Below the pieces are notes generated by a model. The model worked only from the letters and a program-made list of their open reading frames with translations. It ran no database searches and was not told the origin of the DNA. Made by a program: the position numbers and the translations under genes. Positions 34,192 to 45,660 of a stretch of DNA of 64,000 nucleotides are shown one piece after another; within the stretch, counting starts at the first letter, position 1; every line of letters begins with the position of its first letter. The stretch is from Gibbula magus (lineage: Eukaryota; Mollusca; Gastropoda; Trochida; Trochidae), in NCBI GenBank assembly GCA_936450465.1, contig OW388293.1, positions 32,307,860-32,371,859 on the forward strand, given 5' to 3'.

Positions 34192-35319
34192 ACATGATAA
34201 GTGGGATCTCATTGAACAGTGGTGGGGTCAAAATTCGTACTGTTCAGCGATATCTGAATCCACATGCTTGATTGCAAAAGTTATCAAACATTACAGCACG
34301 GGTTTCCTTAGCGTGTATGTCCACCCTGTGAATCAATGCAGGAAATGATACGTCTCCACATCGATGACGTCAGACGTCTGATAACGTTAGGTGAAATTCC
34401 TTGCCATTCTTCCCTGAGAGCAATTTCCAATTCATTTATCGTCAAAAGTGGTCGCTGACGGTTCTTTATTTGTCTGTCGAGATGGTCCCAAGGGTGTTCT
34501 ATTGGGTTCATGTCCGGGGAACAGGCGAACATTGTGATGGTTCAAGAAGTCCCTTGTCAATCGTGCTGAATGAGGCCTAGCATTATCATGCTGGAATACT
34601 GTTCTCTGTGGTTGTTTTTGCAGGAATGGAAACATTACTGGCCGTATAATGTCATCTCGGTAATTCACAGCATTCAGGTTTCCATGCATAATCACTAGTG
34701 GAGTCTTCTGCTCTCCACAAATGCCGCCCCAGACCATTACACTTCCCCCAACGAATTGATGATGCTCTTTGACGCACACTGGAGCAAACCGTTCACCTCT
34801 ACGTCGAAAAAATCGTTGTTTGACATCGTTCCTGAATAACCTGAAACGACTTTATTCCGAAAACAACACTCTGCGCCATTTCCGGACTTGCCAGACACGA
34901 ACTCGTCTCGCCCATCGTAGTCTCTCAAGTCGATGTTGGGCGGTCAAGAACATTCATCTGAAGGGACGGTAAGGTCTGATACCTGCAGATAGTAGTCTCC
35001 GTAGTACTGTACGTGGACTGATGCGATGTCAAAGAGCCGTTGCCGCCGTTTAAACCGCAATTACGAATCGGTTACGCAAGTGAATGGTTCATATACGGTG
35101 ATCTTCATATGGTGTTGTGACGCTTGGTCTTCCGGTTCTGGGCCTGTCCTGGGTCCTGCCTGTCTGCCGGTGTCGTTGGAGGAGTCTGGCCACCGTTAAT
35201 GGCGTGCAACCGAACCTCCTTGCAATCTGGACCTGTGTTGCACCAATCTTGTGCATACCGATATCTCACTCTCGCTCTCCGCTCCTGTTAATCTTGACAT
35301 TTCTTTTTCGTGCTTTCAT
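34192..35319 (-). pseudogene. Tc1-like transposase, inactive
   Basis: The minus-strand conceptual protein spans a full Tc1 transposase length of about 335 residues from ATG at 35,317-35,319. It shows a helix-turn-helix region (GATQVQIARRFGCTPLTVAR), RHRQTGRTQDRPRTGRP, RFRLFRNDVKQRFFRRRGER, GGSVMVWGGICG, FQHDNARPHSARLTRDFL, and in another frame SPDMNPIEHPWDHLDRQI. The first catalytic Asp, in the FSDES box, is gone: the sequence reads FSE-stop-S. Other stops and one frameshift near 34,520 are present, while the NPIEH Glu remains. No 5' terminal inverted repeat exists because the A/B duplication junction lies right at the ATG. Confidence 0.85.
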
Positions 35320-36359
35320 CATATATGTATGTAGCTGTCAGAAGACGACGTTTTTGACATAGGACGTATTATTTTCAGCCATACCAGCCCCTGTGACTAA
35401 TTGTACACAATGAATGGCAAACGTTAGTGGAGTTGATCTTTTCCCTAAACGATGTAAGGGAGATAACTCCTTCTAGCTAGTGCGGCTTGTCACGTTGTTA
35501 CTGTAGCGAAGTTTTCGCTTTTAGGCAAGATCGATCACTATTTTACTATCATACTAATATATAAGAAGTTAAATGTAAGTTAAAAAAATAATTGACGTAT
35601 CATTCGTAATGATGTCAAGGATAAACGTTCAACATACCTTATATCTGATCAAATATGTTTTGTTTGAAGCGAAACGTTAAGAATCATTAGAGATCGAATG
35701 AGGCTGTCAAGAGAGAAGATTGACAGAAGCCATATGATAATTTTTTAAAATAATTCAGAATTCACATCATCAGAAAAAAAACACATAAACAGGATGTAAG
35801 GTTTTCGGTCATTATAAATCTTACCATTAAAGATAACATTACAAAAATATTCCTGGTTATTAATTTTATCTTTAATTATAATGATACTTTAAGTTTAGTT
35901 ATTTCGAAACCATATGATTGAATAACAAACAAACAAACAAACAAGGAGCAAAACAGGTAAACAAACAATAAACACTTACAGATCAATCAACGAATAAGCG
36001 CCTATAAAATAATCATTGTTTTTTCGAATAGAAGGCAAATAGATGCAGTATCCGACATTCAGATAACTTCATCGATAGGTGTGCTTCTAGTTCTAAAACG
36101 TAACGATGAATTACAGTTTAAACATAACATATATTTTATGTATACGCCTGTACCAACTGTAACCATCTCAATTTCAGACACTGAGATTGCTCTCGGGAAC
36201 ATTTGTTGAGCAAATCATCAGATGATTGTTGCTATATGTACATGTATATGTTTGTGCCATGTTACAAGACATATTGAACGGTCATTACAAAAGTTGTTAT
36301 AGGAGAAATCTCAAATATTGTGTAGACTACACGTGTATTTCACTTGGCTATTTTAGTGG

Positions 36360-36938
36360 TTATAAACATCTATGTGTTATTTGACCATGAGTTGAGTGTC
36401 TTTTTTATTTGTATAATTATCGATAAGGAATATGATATAATAGTTTACTTTCTTACATATCAAGTTGTTAAGAGAGCTTTGATTGTATAGTTAAAACAGA
36501 GAAATTTCATTTTCAATAATTTGGAAAAATCATATGCATATCCTATTTGGTCAACAATATTTCTGAAATAACAATAGTAAATATTTGTATAAAGCACTAT
36601 GCCAACTGAGTCTCATTAAATCCAATGGTCAATTAAAGTAGGAAGAAGTATTTAGAAAAGAGCTTCAACAGAATGAATTGGTAAACATAAATTTGATGGC
36701 GAGTAGATGTACTCAAAGTGTCAATTTGAAATGGTTACAGTACAGAATCATTCATAACATCTTGATAACAAATAGCTATTTAGTTAAAATAAATTTAGAA
36801 CACACTGATTCACCTGTGTGTTCCTTTTGTAACCAGGTATCCCAGAGTGTTGTCCATTTATTATGTGATTGTATCCATTCAAAGATAGCGTGGACAGAGT
36901 TGGCGAAATGGCTGGAAAGTTGGCAGAAGGAAAGTTAA
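36360..36938 (+). pseudogene. LINE C-terminal zinc-finger fragment (unit B)
   Basis: Paralogue of 21,606-22,146. The frame at 36,678-36,938 reads LKWLQYRIIHNILITNSYL, CSFCNQVSQSVVHLLCDC and WTELAKWLES. Both finger Cys pairs and the His are kept, but the rest of the LINE is missing. Confidence 0.6.
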
Positions 36939-37665
36939 TGATCTTCAAAGTCATTGAATATTTAAAACACACACCAAGGCCTGCTATAACAGTATGGAGA
37001 ATCTATGGCGAGTGTGATAAACATCGCAATTTGTGAATATTCATTTGTGATAGATATGTATGTATTTATTTCATGAATGTGAAACATGTCCTTGATAGAT
37101 ATGAATGTATGTATTTTTTCATTACAGAAATGAATGTGAAACATGTCCTTATTAAATCCTTTTGCTCACACTATCAATTGTCTCTGTTTTTAATCTGGGC
37201 CGTTCCATTGCAAAGTAAGAGGTAACAAGCTAGGGATTAGTAGTGCGGTGGACCGTAAACTTGTTCTGATAACCTGTAGGGGATATGCTGTGTAGCGGTT
37301 ATTGGAGACTACCCATTGTATAAACAGGTAGGCGTTGCGTTGTCATTCAACAGGTATTAATCGTAGTTTCGAAAGTCGAAATATTACTGCGTTACATCTC
37401 AAGGAATTGAGCCCTTATATGGCTGTAGTTTGACCTGACCATGACACGTTACACGTGTATTAAATACTTCACAATGACTCATAATATACCAAGCGGTGAA
37501 ACTAATCTAAAGAGACATTTAGAAGTTGGTGAACATGTTTAATAAAGAAAACATTTCAGTGATGACAGCATATGGTGGTTTGAGAGTGTTAGGTCATGCG
37601 TGATTATATATACAGTCTCAGGTTCAGCGGTTTTACGAGTAGTTCTATATCTGTCAGAAAGTGAC
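36939..37665. other. Non-coding spacer (unit B)
   Basis: Counterpart of 22,147-22,589, with an approximate ~55-bp direct repeat of GAATGTGAAACATGTCCTT near 37,075-37,150. No gene. Confidence 0.35.
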
Positions 37666-37669
37666 TGTG

Positions 37670-38870
37670 GTACATATTGGTGTGAAAGGGAAAACGTTTT
37701 TAGCTCTTTAATCTATGTATGCCAATGTAAAATGTAGTGTACATATCAATGGAATGTTAACATCATGGTTTAATGTTAACCAAGGTATGAAACAAGGATG
37801 TTTACTTTCTCCATTGTTATTCAATTTCTTTATTAATGATTTACTCAAACAGTTGGAAACTAGTGGCATCGATATTTCTGTTGATGGTACCACTATTGCA
37901 GCTCTAGCATATGCTGATGACCTTATTCTGCTTGCAGAATCATCAGAGGATTTAAACCGTTAATTGTATATTTTAAATAATTGGTGTGTGAATTACGGTA
38001 TATGTATAAACAATGATAAATCTAAGATCGTACATTTCAGACATGTTGCTTCACCAATAACTCGGACTGTTTTTACTGTTGGTAATTCTGTTTTAGAAAT
38101 TTGTTATAGTTACAATTATTTAGGCCTATTGCTCACAGAGCATCTTGATTATAATGCTATGGCTAAAGGCAGCAGCTAAATCTGCTAATAGAGCTTTAGA
38201 CCTTCTTATGTGTAAATATAAGGCACTTGGAGGAATGGAATCCACTACTTACGCAAAATTATATGATACGATGGTGTGGTCAGTCCTGAGCTACGGGGCA
38301 TCTATCTGGGGTCATGTGGAAGTTAGTGCTGTAAATGCTGTCAACCATCGTGCTTTGAGATTTTTTCTGGGGTTGGGTAAATATGCTCCAAATGTTGCTG
38401 TAAATGGAGCAATGGGTTGGATTCCTCCAGTTGTAAGACAATGGTTATGTATTGTTCGACATTATTATCGTTTTTTAAGTTTGTCTGCCAGATTGAATAA
38501 GCATGTTTTTATGTGGTGGGAAATATGTGCGTGTAGAAGCGTGAAAACGAAGTTTGAAGCATGGGAAGTAAGTGTTGGAAATGGCGTCAGTATTAAGCGT
38601 GTATGTGAAAGTGTACAAGCTGTATGTATGCAGAAGTACAAGAGTGAACGGTATAAAGTATTACATAAGGCAAGCGGTAGAACGGGACGGAATAAATTAA
38701 GAACGTACCGAATGTTTAAGAATGAGAAAGGGTGTGAAAGTTATGTGAGTATGAATATGCCCCGCTCATGCCGCTCTGCCATTTCAAAATTCAGATCAAG
38801 TACTGCTACTCTGCATTTGGAAACTGGCAGATATACAAACAAGAGTCATCAGAAGATGACATATCCCACC
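37670..38870 (+). pseudogene. LINE reverse transcriptase (unit B), uninterrupted but frameshifted
   Basis: Contains MKQGCLLSPLLFNFFINDLL, the intact catalytic box LAYADDLILLAES, a stop after SSEDLNR (37,961), SYNYLGLLLTEHLDYNAM, then after a frame change a 245-codon open stretch (38,145-38,882): LGGMESTTYAKLYDTMVWSV, RHYYRFLSLSARLNKHVF, ISKFRSSTATLHLETGRYTN. Unlike unit A it has no insertion after RHYYR, so it shows the empty site for 23,388-24,543. The catalytic Asp pair is better preserved here than in A (HADD). Confidence 0.85.
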
Positions 38871-40059
38871 GGTCTCACTTAATTTGTTGTAAAACACATC
38901 TTTCACAGAAAATTGTATATCTACTACTTCAGTTAGTGGGTAATACACCTGTTTCAGTTAAAATGAAGGGCTTTGGAGTTCTGCTCCGGAAGTAGACCTA
39001 TCTCTGAACAAAGTCCAAATCAAACACGTTTCTATGGAAATGGGAAAAAAACATTTCAGAAATCTGAAAATATCAAAAGGCACCACTTCAGTTAGTGGGT
39101 AATACATATGCAAAGTTTCAGGAAGATAAGATGAAGACTTTTGGATCTGTACTCCAGCAATGACCCTATCTCTGAACAAAGTCCAAATCCAACACGTTTC
39201 TAAGGAAACAGAAACAAATAAAATTTTCAGATTTCTGAAAATATCAAAGTCAAAGATAGTTTATTTGTACTTAAGGCCTCTGGCCCATATACAATGTTAT
39301 GTATACAATACAGTTTTACAGAATTGTGTGAAAAAAAAGGTTATTTGTAACAATGAAATTCATGTAAAATGACATTCATTTGGCGGTATGCCAGATACAA
39401 ATGAACAAACAATCCATAAGTCACTTATTTCTGTTTAACAAGTTGCGTCTTAGTTCCATGCCATGTTTTATAAATAGAAATAATTTCAGTATAACATCCT
39501 CATTATTTGATGACAAAATAGAGATATATCCTATTGCACTCGTTTTTGATAAGAAACTTTCTGGTATGTTTTTAATTCTTATTTCAGTATAATATGGACA
39601 ATCAAATGTAAAATGTATTTCGTCTTCTATAGCATCATTACATAATGGACAACGTCGTTGTATTCTTTCAAGAGAAGCGTACCTTCCATAGTTTATCATA
39701 AGTTTAAGCAAACCAGAAATCTGAAAATATCAAAGGCACTACTTAGGTTAGTGGTTGGTTAATACACATGCAAAGTTTCAGGAAGATATGATGAAGAGTT
39801 TTGGAGCTGTGCTCCGGAAACGAACCTGTCTCTGAACAAAGTCCAACTTCAACACGTTTCTATGGAAACGGAACAAAACTTTGTTTCAGAAATCTCAAAA
39901 TATCAAAAGGCACCACTTCAGTAGGTGGGTAATACACATGAGAAGTTTCAGAAAGATATCATGAACGGTTTTCGAGTTCTGCTCTGGAAACGAAATGATT
40001 ACGGACGGACGGACAGACAGACGGACAGGGCGACGACTATATCCTACGGTATAACATAC
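38871..40059. repeat. Tandem ~165-bp repeat insert with GGAC tail (unit B)
   Basis: Same insert as 24,934-25,607, with units near 38,925, 39,085, 39,730 and 39,915 and a GGAC/AGAC run at 40,003-40,028. One unit is split by a nested minus-strand LINE fragment (39,249-39,720). Confidence 0.65.
39249..39720 (-). mobile_element. 5'-truncated LINE insertion, nested in the tandem array
   Basis: The minus frame (39,421-39,711) reads YASLERIQRRCPLCNDAIED, EIHFTFDCPYYTEI, a C-x2-C...H-x4-C LINE finger. The 3' end (minus) carries GGGCCAGAGGCC and CAAATAAACT. The 14-bp CTGAAAATATCAAA lies on both sides (39,235-39,248 and 39,721-39,734), consistent with a target-site duplication, although the host array is itself repetitive. 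It is absent from unit A, so the insertion is younger than the duplication. Confidence 0.75.
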
Positions 40060-40061
40060 TG

Positions 40062-40570
40062 GTTGGATAATAAGGATGTGAATGAGAGAGTATGTTTCCA
40101 GTGTAATGAAAGTGTTGAGGATGAGAGACATGTGCTTTTACATTGCAATGTGTATGACGAGTTGCGTGAACGTTTGTATGAAAATGTCTGATTTAGCTAT
40201 CCCAACTTTAAAGAACTCTGTGATAAAGATACGTAAATTGGTTTTACTTTTCAAACACAATGTTTATTTTACTGCCAAAACCTGCATTTATATTATACAA
40301 AAAAAGGAAGCGCATTTTATATGAATAGTTTATACTTCTATATATGTATAATATACATTTATATATGTATTTATAGTATATACTTATATATTTATAGTAT
40401 CAGCTTTACATTATATACTTACATTTTATGTACATTACTCTAGTTTCTCATAACCCTTACAGGGTGGCTCACTTTTATGTCTTTTAATATATTGTATATT
40501 TATTCATATGTATTTTATGGGAGGTGAGACTGAAATAAACAATCTGTCTGTATGTCTGTCTGTCTGTCTG
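40062..40570 (+). pseudogene. LINE C-terminal finger and 3' end (unit B)
   Basis: Reads DNKDVNERVCFQCNESVEDE and LLHCNVYDELRERLYENV, then a stop (40,189). The 3' untranslated part repeats the AACCCTTACAGGGTGG hairpin, GTGAGACTGAAATAAA and a (TCTG)n tail (40,544-40,570). Counterpart of 25,608-26,118. Confidence 0.75.
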
Positions 40571-40930
40571 GTACTCCGAGCAGCAGCAGAGAAATATTTA
40601 CACGCACAACTTTTATTGCAAAAAGACAATTAAAGAAAATACGCATTTACGTGTAAGTACAAGACGCGAGGGGTGTAGATACCTGAAATATAGATATGGT
40701 ATTGCTTGCTAGCTGAGTGCCCTGCCATGCATCCTCACGTATTGAGGATAAAATTCACTTCTCATTTTCATGTCTCAGTTATTTCATGAATACACATTAC
40801 ACATCAGATCATGCTTTAGTAAAACAACACTGTGCCACGTGTATATCTCTTATAATTATTAATTGTGAACCTTTAAGTCTTCAAGTTTCAATGTATAAAA
40901 ACATTCACAAGTGATACTGACCTACAATGA
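40571..40930. other. Spacer between LINE and repeat element (unit B)
   Basis: Counterpart of 26,119-26,470. No gene. The 6.4-kb element begins at its end, where unit A continues without a break (near 26,478). Confidence 0.35.
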
Positions 40931-41792
40931 AATGTATTTGCTTATGGAAAATACGATATTATGAGAGAGTACTACCGCAGGCAGGTGCATGCAATGCACG
41001 TGAAGGACGTGCGTGTGTGGTTATATGTTTTGCGGAGGTTATAAATAAGGTTGAAGTTGTGTGTTCATTCGAGGTCTACGCTTTCGCGGGCGAGCATGGT
41101 TCCTATTCATTGATTTTACGCCGACACTTTTTTTAAACCTTTAGTATATGGTTTTCTGTCATGAGTGCATACGTACGTCAACGTATGACTTTATTCTATC
41201 TGTATATACGAGAGTTTAATGAATTCTAGGTGGTGAGAGCGAAAACAAAACATGGTTTTGATGCAGTGACGTGGTTCAGGTCCCAAGAAGATCCAATGTG
41301 CTGAGACCGTCCCTTCACGTCAACTTTAAGAGTCGCGGTGTGTCACTTCGCGTGACATCAGCCGGTGGCATTTGACCAGTGGCGTTTGTTCTTTTTCAGT
41401 AAACAAGTTCAGCAAATGTTGTTTCGATGTTCATAACAATTGTTACTGCAAGTCGAATTTGGCCACATTCAAACCCAAGAAAACTACGGTAATATGGCGG
41501 TATGCTGATTGCGGAAGAAGGTCATCAACTTACTTTTGCCCGACGTAATGCAATACACGGGTGAATTGATATGAAGTGTTGCTGACATAGTAAGGTTAAG
41601 AAATGTTGGATTCATAATCATTTGTGCCAATGTTTCGGTTTCGAATGCGGAGATATGTTTACTATGGTTCTTTAATCAATCTTTGCCCGTTCTTTTATAT
41701 CGAGGCTGCGGTAGACGACACACGTGATATGGTGAGTATGTTTTAGAAAGTAAATATTTTATGTTCGTTTGAGCGAAGCGAATTAGAACATA
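40931..41792 (+). mobile_element. Short head-to-tail copy of the 6.4-kb repeat element
   Basis: Shares its first ~188 bp (40,931-41,118) with 41,793-41,976 and its last ~87 bp (41,706-41,792) with 47,281-47,364, in the same order and orientation. The middle is not shared. The 5' part carries TATAAATA (41,040-41,047). The 3' end is a hairpin, TTTATGTTC pairing with GAACATAAA across the junction with the next copy. It looks like an internally different copy placed directly in front of the long one. Confidence 0.6.
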
Positions 41793-42079
41793 AATGTATT
41801 TGCTTATGGTAAATGCGATATTATGAGAGAGTACTACCGCAGGCAGGTGCATGCAATGCACGTGAAGGACGTGCGTGTGTGGTCACGTGGCGGAGGTTAT
41901 AAATAAGGTTGAAGTTGTGAGTTCATTCGAGGTCTACGCTTTCGCGGGCGAGCATGGTTCCTATTCATTGATTTTAACAAATGTATCTAGTATATTTAAA
42001 GTGTATTCACCGGTAATGCTTCAAGTTACATGCACTTTTAATGCAGTGCGTCTTTACGTATGTAACGCATGTGCATGTT

Positions 42080-42540
42080 GATGTCGTGTGATACTGATAA
42101 TGCTGATGTGGAATGAGGATGAAGATTTTAATTATACGGGTAAATGTTTGCACGTCTTTGTCATGTGTCAGTGAGAATACTGACATTGACTCAAGTTTTG
42201 ATAGGACGAGTGAATGTTTATGGCACGTGGTAATAGTAAACTAGAGGAAGATAGACTACATTACGTATGCTTGTTTATGTCGAATAACATCGGTAAGACT
42301 GACGCGGAGTATAGTTGTGAGAATATGTATGCATGTTTTGGAGAGTGTCGGTAAAGCTGATTTGGAATGCAGTATTTATGACAATACGTATGCACGTTAC
42401 AATGTGGACATTGGTATGGCTGATTTGTGAAACCGTTGCTTTGATAATACATATATATACGTGTATGCACGTGTGTCTTGCGACATTAGTAAGGCGGATG
42501 TGTGAACTAGTTACCTGTGTAATACGTACGCATGTGTGTC
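42080..42540 (+). repeat. Diverged left units of the 60-bp satellite
   Basis: Degenerate copies recognisable by ATCGGTAAGRCTGA, GTGGAATGCAG and TATGCATGTTT-like words at about 60-bp steps. They grade into the homogeneous array on the right. Confidence 0.55.
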
Positions 42541-44310
42541 GTGTAGCATCAGTAAGGCTGTGTGAAATAGTTGCTTCAATTATACAGATGCGTGTTTGTC
42601 GTGTAGCATCAGTAAGGCTGTGTGAAATAGTTGCTTCAATTATACAGATGCGTGTTAGTCGTGTAGCATCAGTAAGGCTGTGTGAAATAGTTGCTTCAAT
42701 TATACAGATGCGTGTTTGTCGTGTAGCATTAGTAAGGCTGTGTGAAATAGTTGCTTCAATTATACAGATGCGTGTTTGTCGTGTAGCATCAGTAAGGCTG
42801 TGTGAAATAGTTGCTTCAATTATACAGATGCGTGTTTGTCGTGTAGCATCAGTAAGGCTGTGTGAAATAGTTGCTTCAATTATACAGATGCGTGTTTGTC
42901 GCGTGTAGCATCAGTAAGGCTGTGTGAAATAGTTGCTTCAATTATACAGATGCGTGTTTGTCGTGTAGCATCAGTAAGGCTGTGTGAAATAGTTGCTTCA
43001 ATTATACAGATGTGTGTTTGTCGTGTAGCATCAGTAAGGCTGTGTGAAATAGTTGCTTCAATTATACAGATGCGTGTTTGTCGTGTAGCATCAGTAAGGC
43101 TGTGTGTGAAATAGTTGCTTCAATTATACAGATGCGTGTTTGTCGTGTAGCATCAGTAAGGCTGTGTGAAATAGTTGCTTCAATTATACAGATGCGTGTT
43201 TGTCATGTAGCATCAGTAAGGCTGTGTGTGAAATAGTTGCTTCAATTATACAGATGCGTGTTTGTCGTGTAGCATCAGTAAGGCTGTGTGAAATAGTTGC
43301 TTCAATTATACAGATGCGTGTTTGTCGCGTGTAGCATCAGTAAGGCTGTGTGAAATAGTTGCTTCAATTATACAGATGCGTGTTTGTCGTGTAGCATCAG
43401 TAAGGCTGTGTGAAATAGTTGCTTCAATTATATAGATGCGTGTTTGTCGCGTGTAGCATCAGTAAGGCTGTGTGAAATAGTTGCTTCAATTATACAGATG
43501 CGTGTTTGTCGTGTAGCATCAGTAAGGCTGTGTGAAATAGTTGCTTCAATTATACAGATGCGTGTTTGTCGTGTAGCATCAGTAAGGCTGTGTGAAATAG
43601 TTGCTTCAATTATACAGATGCGTGTTAGTCGTGAAGCATCAGTAAGGCTGTGTGAAATAGTTGCTTCAATTATACAGATGCGTGTTTGTCGTGTAGCATC
43701 AGTAAGGCTGTGTGAAATAGTTGCTTCAATTATACAGATGCGTGTTTGTCGCGTGTAGCATCAGTAAGGCTGTGTGAAATAGTTGCTTCAATTATACAGA
43801 TGCGTGTTTGTCGTGTAGCATCAGTAAGGCTGTGTGAAATAGTTGCTTCAATTATATAGATGCGTGTTTGTCGCGTGTAGCATCAGTAAGGCTGTGTGAA
43901 ATAGTTGCTTCAATTATACAGATGCGTGTTTGTCGTGTAGCATCAGTAAGGCTGTGTGAAATAGTTGCTTCAATTATACAGATGCGTGTTTGTCGTGTAG
44001 CATCAGTAAGGCTGTGTGAAATAGTTGCTTCAATTATACAGATGCGTGTTTGTCGTGTAGCATCAGTAAGGCTGTGTGAAATAGTTGCTTCAATTATACA
44101 GATGCGTGTTTGTCGCGTGTAGCATCAGTAAGGCTGTGTGAAATAGTTGCTTCAATTATACAGATGCGTGTTTGTCGCGTGTAGCATCAGTAAGGCTGTG
44201 TGAAATAGTTGCTTCAATTATAGATGCGTGTTTGTCGTGTAGCATCAGTAAGGCTGTGTGAAATAGTTGCTTCAATTATACAGATGCGTGTTTGTTGAGT
44301 AACATCAGTA
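42541..44310 (+). repeat. 60-bp satellite array 1, about 29 units
   Basis: Unit words are GTGTAGCATCAGTAAGGCTG, TGTGAAATAGTTGCTTCAAT and TATACAGATGCGTGTTTGTC. Units are almost identical. A two-base CG insertion (GTCGCGTGTAG) recurs at about 42,901, 43,327, 43,449, 43,751, 43,873, 44,115 and 44,176, and breaks any reading frame. A TATATAG variant accompanies two of these pairs at an exact 424-bp step, indicating a local higher-order duplication. Open frames here exist because 60 is a multiple of three. Confidence 0.9.
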
Positions 44311-44760
44311 AGGTTGATGTGTGAACCAGTTGCTTTGTTTATGCATAGGCCTATGCATGTTTATGTATTGTTGCATCGGCAAAGTTGATGTTGTATACAA
44401 TGTTTTTGATACGTACCTGTATGTATGTTTATGTATTGTTTCATCGGCAGGTCTTTCTGGAACACTTGCTGTGAAATTGTGTATGCATAATATATTTCGT
44501 GTGACATCGGAAAGGTTGATGTGGATGATGTACAGTGGTTTGATTATACTGATACGTATGTTTAAGTCAAGTGACATAGCGACTGAGTATTGAGGCAGTG
44601 TCATGAGTGGCAATACGTTGTTGCCGAGTCGCAATGCTGGTGATGTTTATGTATTGTGAGATCTGTAAGGCTGTGTGAAACAAATGTTTTCATAATGTGT
44701 ATGCATGTTTATGTATTGTGAATCGGTGAAGCTTTGTGTAATAGTGATGTGGAATGCAGT
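44311..44760 (+). repeat. Diverged units between the two 60-bp arrays
   Basis: Degenerate units with CATCAGTAAGGTTGATGTG, TATGCATGTTTATGTATTG and CATCGGAAAGGTTGATGTGG. They link arrays 1 and 2 and show both come from one ancestral 60-bp unit. Confidence 0.6.
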
Positions 44761-45660
44761 GGGTTTGATTATGCATGTTTTATGTCGAGTGACATTGGTA
44801 AGGCTGATGTGGAATACAGTGGGTTTGATTATGCATGTTTTATGTCGAGTGACATTGGTAAGGCTGATGTGGAATACAGTGGGTTTGATTATGCATGTTT
44901 TATGTCGAGTGACATTGGTAAGGCTGATGTGGAATACAGTGGGTTTGATTATGCATGTTTTATGTCGAGTGACATTGGTAAGGCTGATGTGGAATACAGT
45001 GGGTTTGATTATGCATGTTTTATGTCGAGTGACATTGGTAAGGCTGATGTGGAATGCAGTGGGTTTGATTATGCATGTTTTATGTCGAGTGACATTGGTA
45101 AGGCTGATGTGGAATGCAGTGGGTTTGATTATGCATGTTTTATATCGAGTGACATTGGTAAGGCTGATGTGGAATGCAGTGGGTTTGATTATGCATGTTT
45201 TATGTCGAGTGACATTGGTAAGGCTGATGTGGAATACAGTGGGTTTGATTATGCATGTTTTATGTCGAGTGACATTGGTAAGGCTGATGTGGAATGCAGT
45301 GGGTTTGATTATGCATGTTTTATGTCGAGTGACATTGGTAAGGCTGATGTGGAATACAGTGGGTTTGATTATGCATGTTTTATGTCGAGTGACATTGGTA
45401 AGGCTGATGTGGAATGCAGTGGGTTTGATTATGCATGTTTTATGTCGAGTGACATTGGTAAGGCTGATGTGGAATGCAGTGGGTTTGATTATGCATGTTT
45501 TATGTCGAGTGACATTGGTAAGGCTGATGTGGAATACAGTAGGTTTGATTATGCATGTTTTATGTCGAGTGACATTGGTAAGGCTGATGTGGAATACAGT
45601 GGGTTTGATTATGCCTATATGTATGTTATATTGAGTCACATCGGTAAGGCCGATGTGGAA
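44761..45660 (+). repeat. 60-bp satellite array 2, 15 units
   Basis: Fifteen units with GGGTTTGATTATGCATGTTT, TATGTCGAGTGACATTGGTA and AGGCTGATGTGGAATACAGT. The main variation is A/G in TACAGT/TGCAGT. That change alters the amino acid in both open plus frames (Tyr/Cys and Thr/Ala) and the open minus frame (Val/Ala), so the ~310-330-codon open frames show no sign of protein-level selection. I treat this as satellite, not as a gene. Confidence 0.9.

Larger units (their letters stand above)
20714..35319 (+). repeat. Segmental duplication, unit A
   Basis: Direct repeat of 35,320-54,076 in the same orientation. Matching landmarks in order are: palindrome half-arm (20,714/35,320), LINE C-terminal fragment (21,919/36,678), LINE reverse transcriptase (22,597/37,670), its 3' end (25,989/40,444), kinase gene (26,958/47,866), LINE zinc-finger relic (33,020/50,900), CCCGGGGGTT element (33,700/52,430) and Tc1 3' part (34,192/53,794 to 34,474/54,076). 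Sequence is very similar by eye between the indels. The A copy of the Tc1 continues to 35,319; the B copy stops at 54,076. Confidence 0.85.

Noticed and set aside
40931..41976. The ~188-bp direct repeats as LTRs of a retrotransposon
   Set aside because: The second repeat is directly preceded by the element's 3' end, not by a polypurine tract, and there is no gag or pol; the pattern fits head-to-tail copies better.
42333..44122. Repeated VASVRLCEIVASIIQMRVCR frames in array 1 as a repeat protein
   Set aside because: Frame is repeatedly broken by two-base insertions, and the sequence is plainly a satellite.
42541..44310. CRISPR array
   Set aside because: Units are contiguous without unique spacers, and the genome is eukaryotic.
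44647..45639. Long open frames on both strands in the 60-bp array as protein genes
   Set aside because: They arise from the unit length being a multiple of three; substitutions change residues in every open frame.
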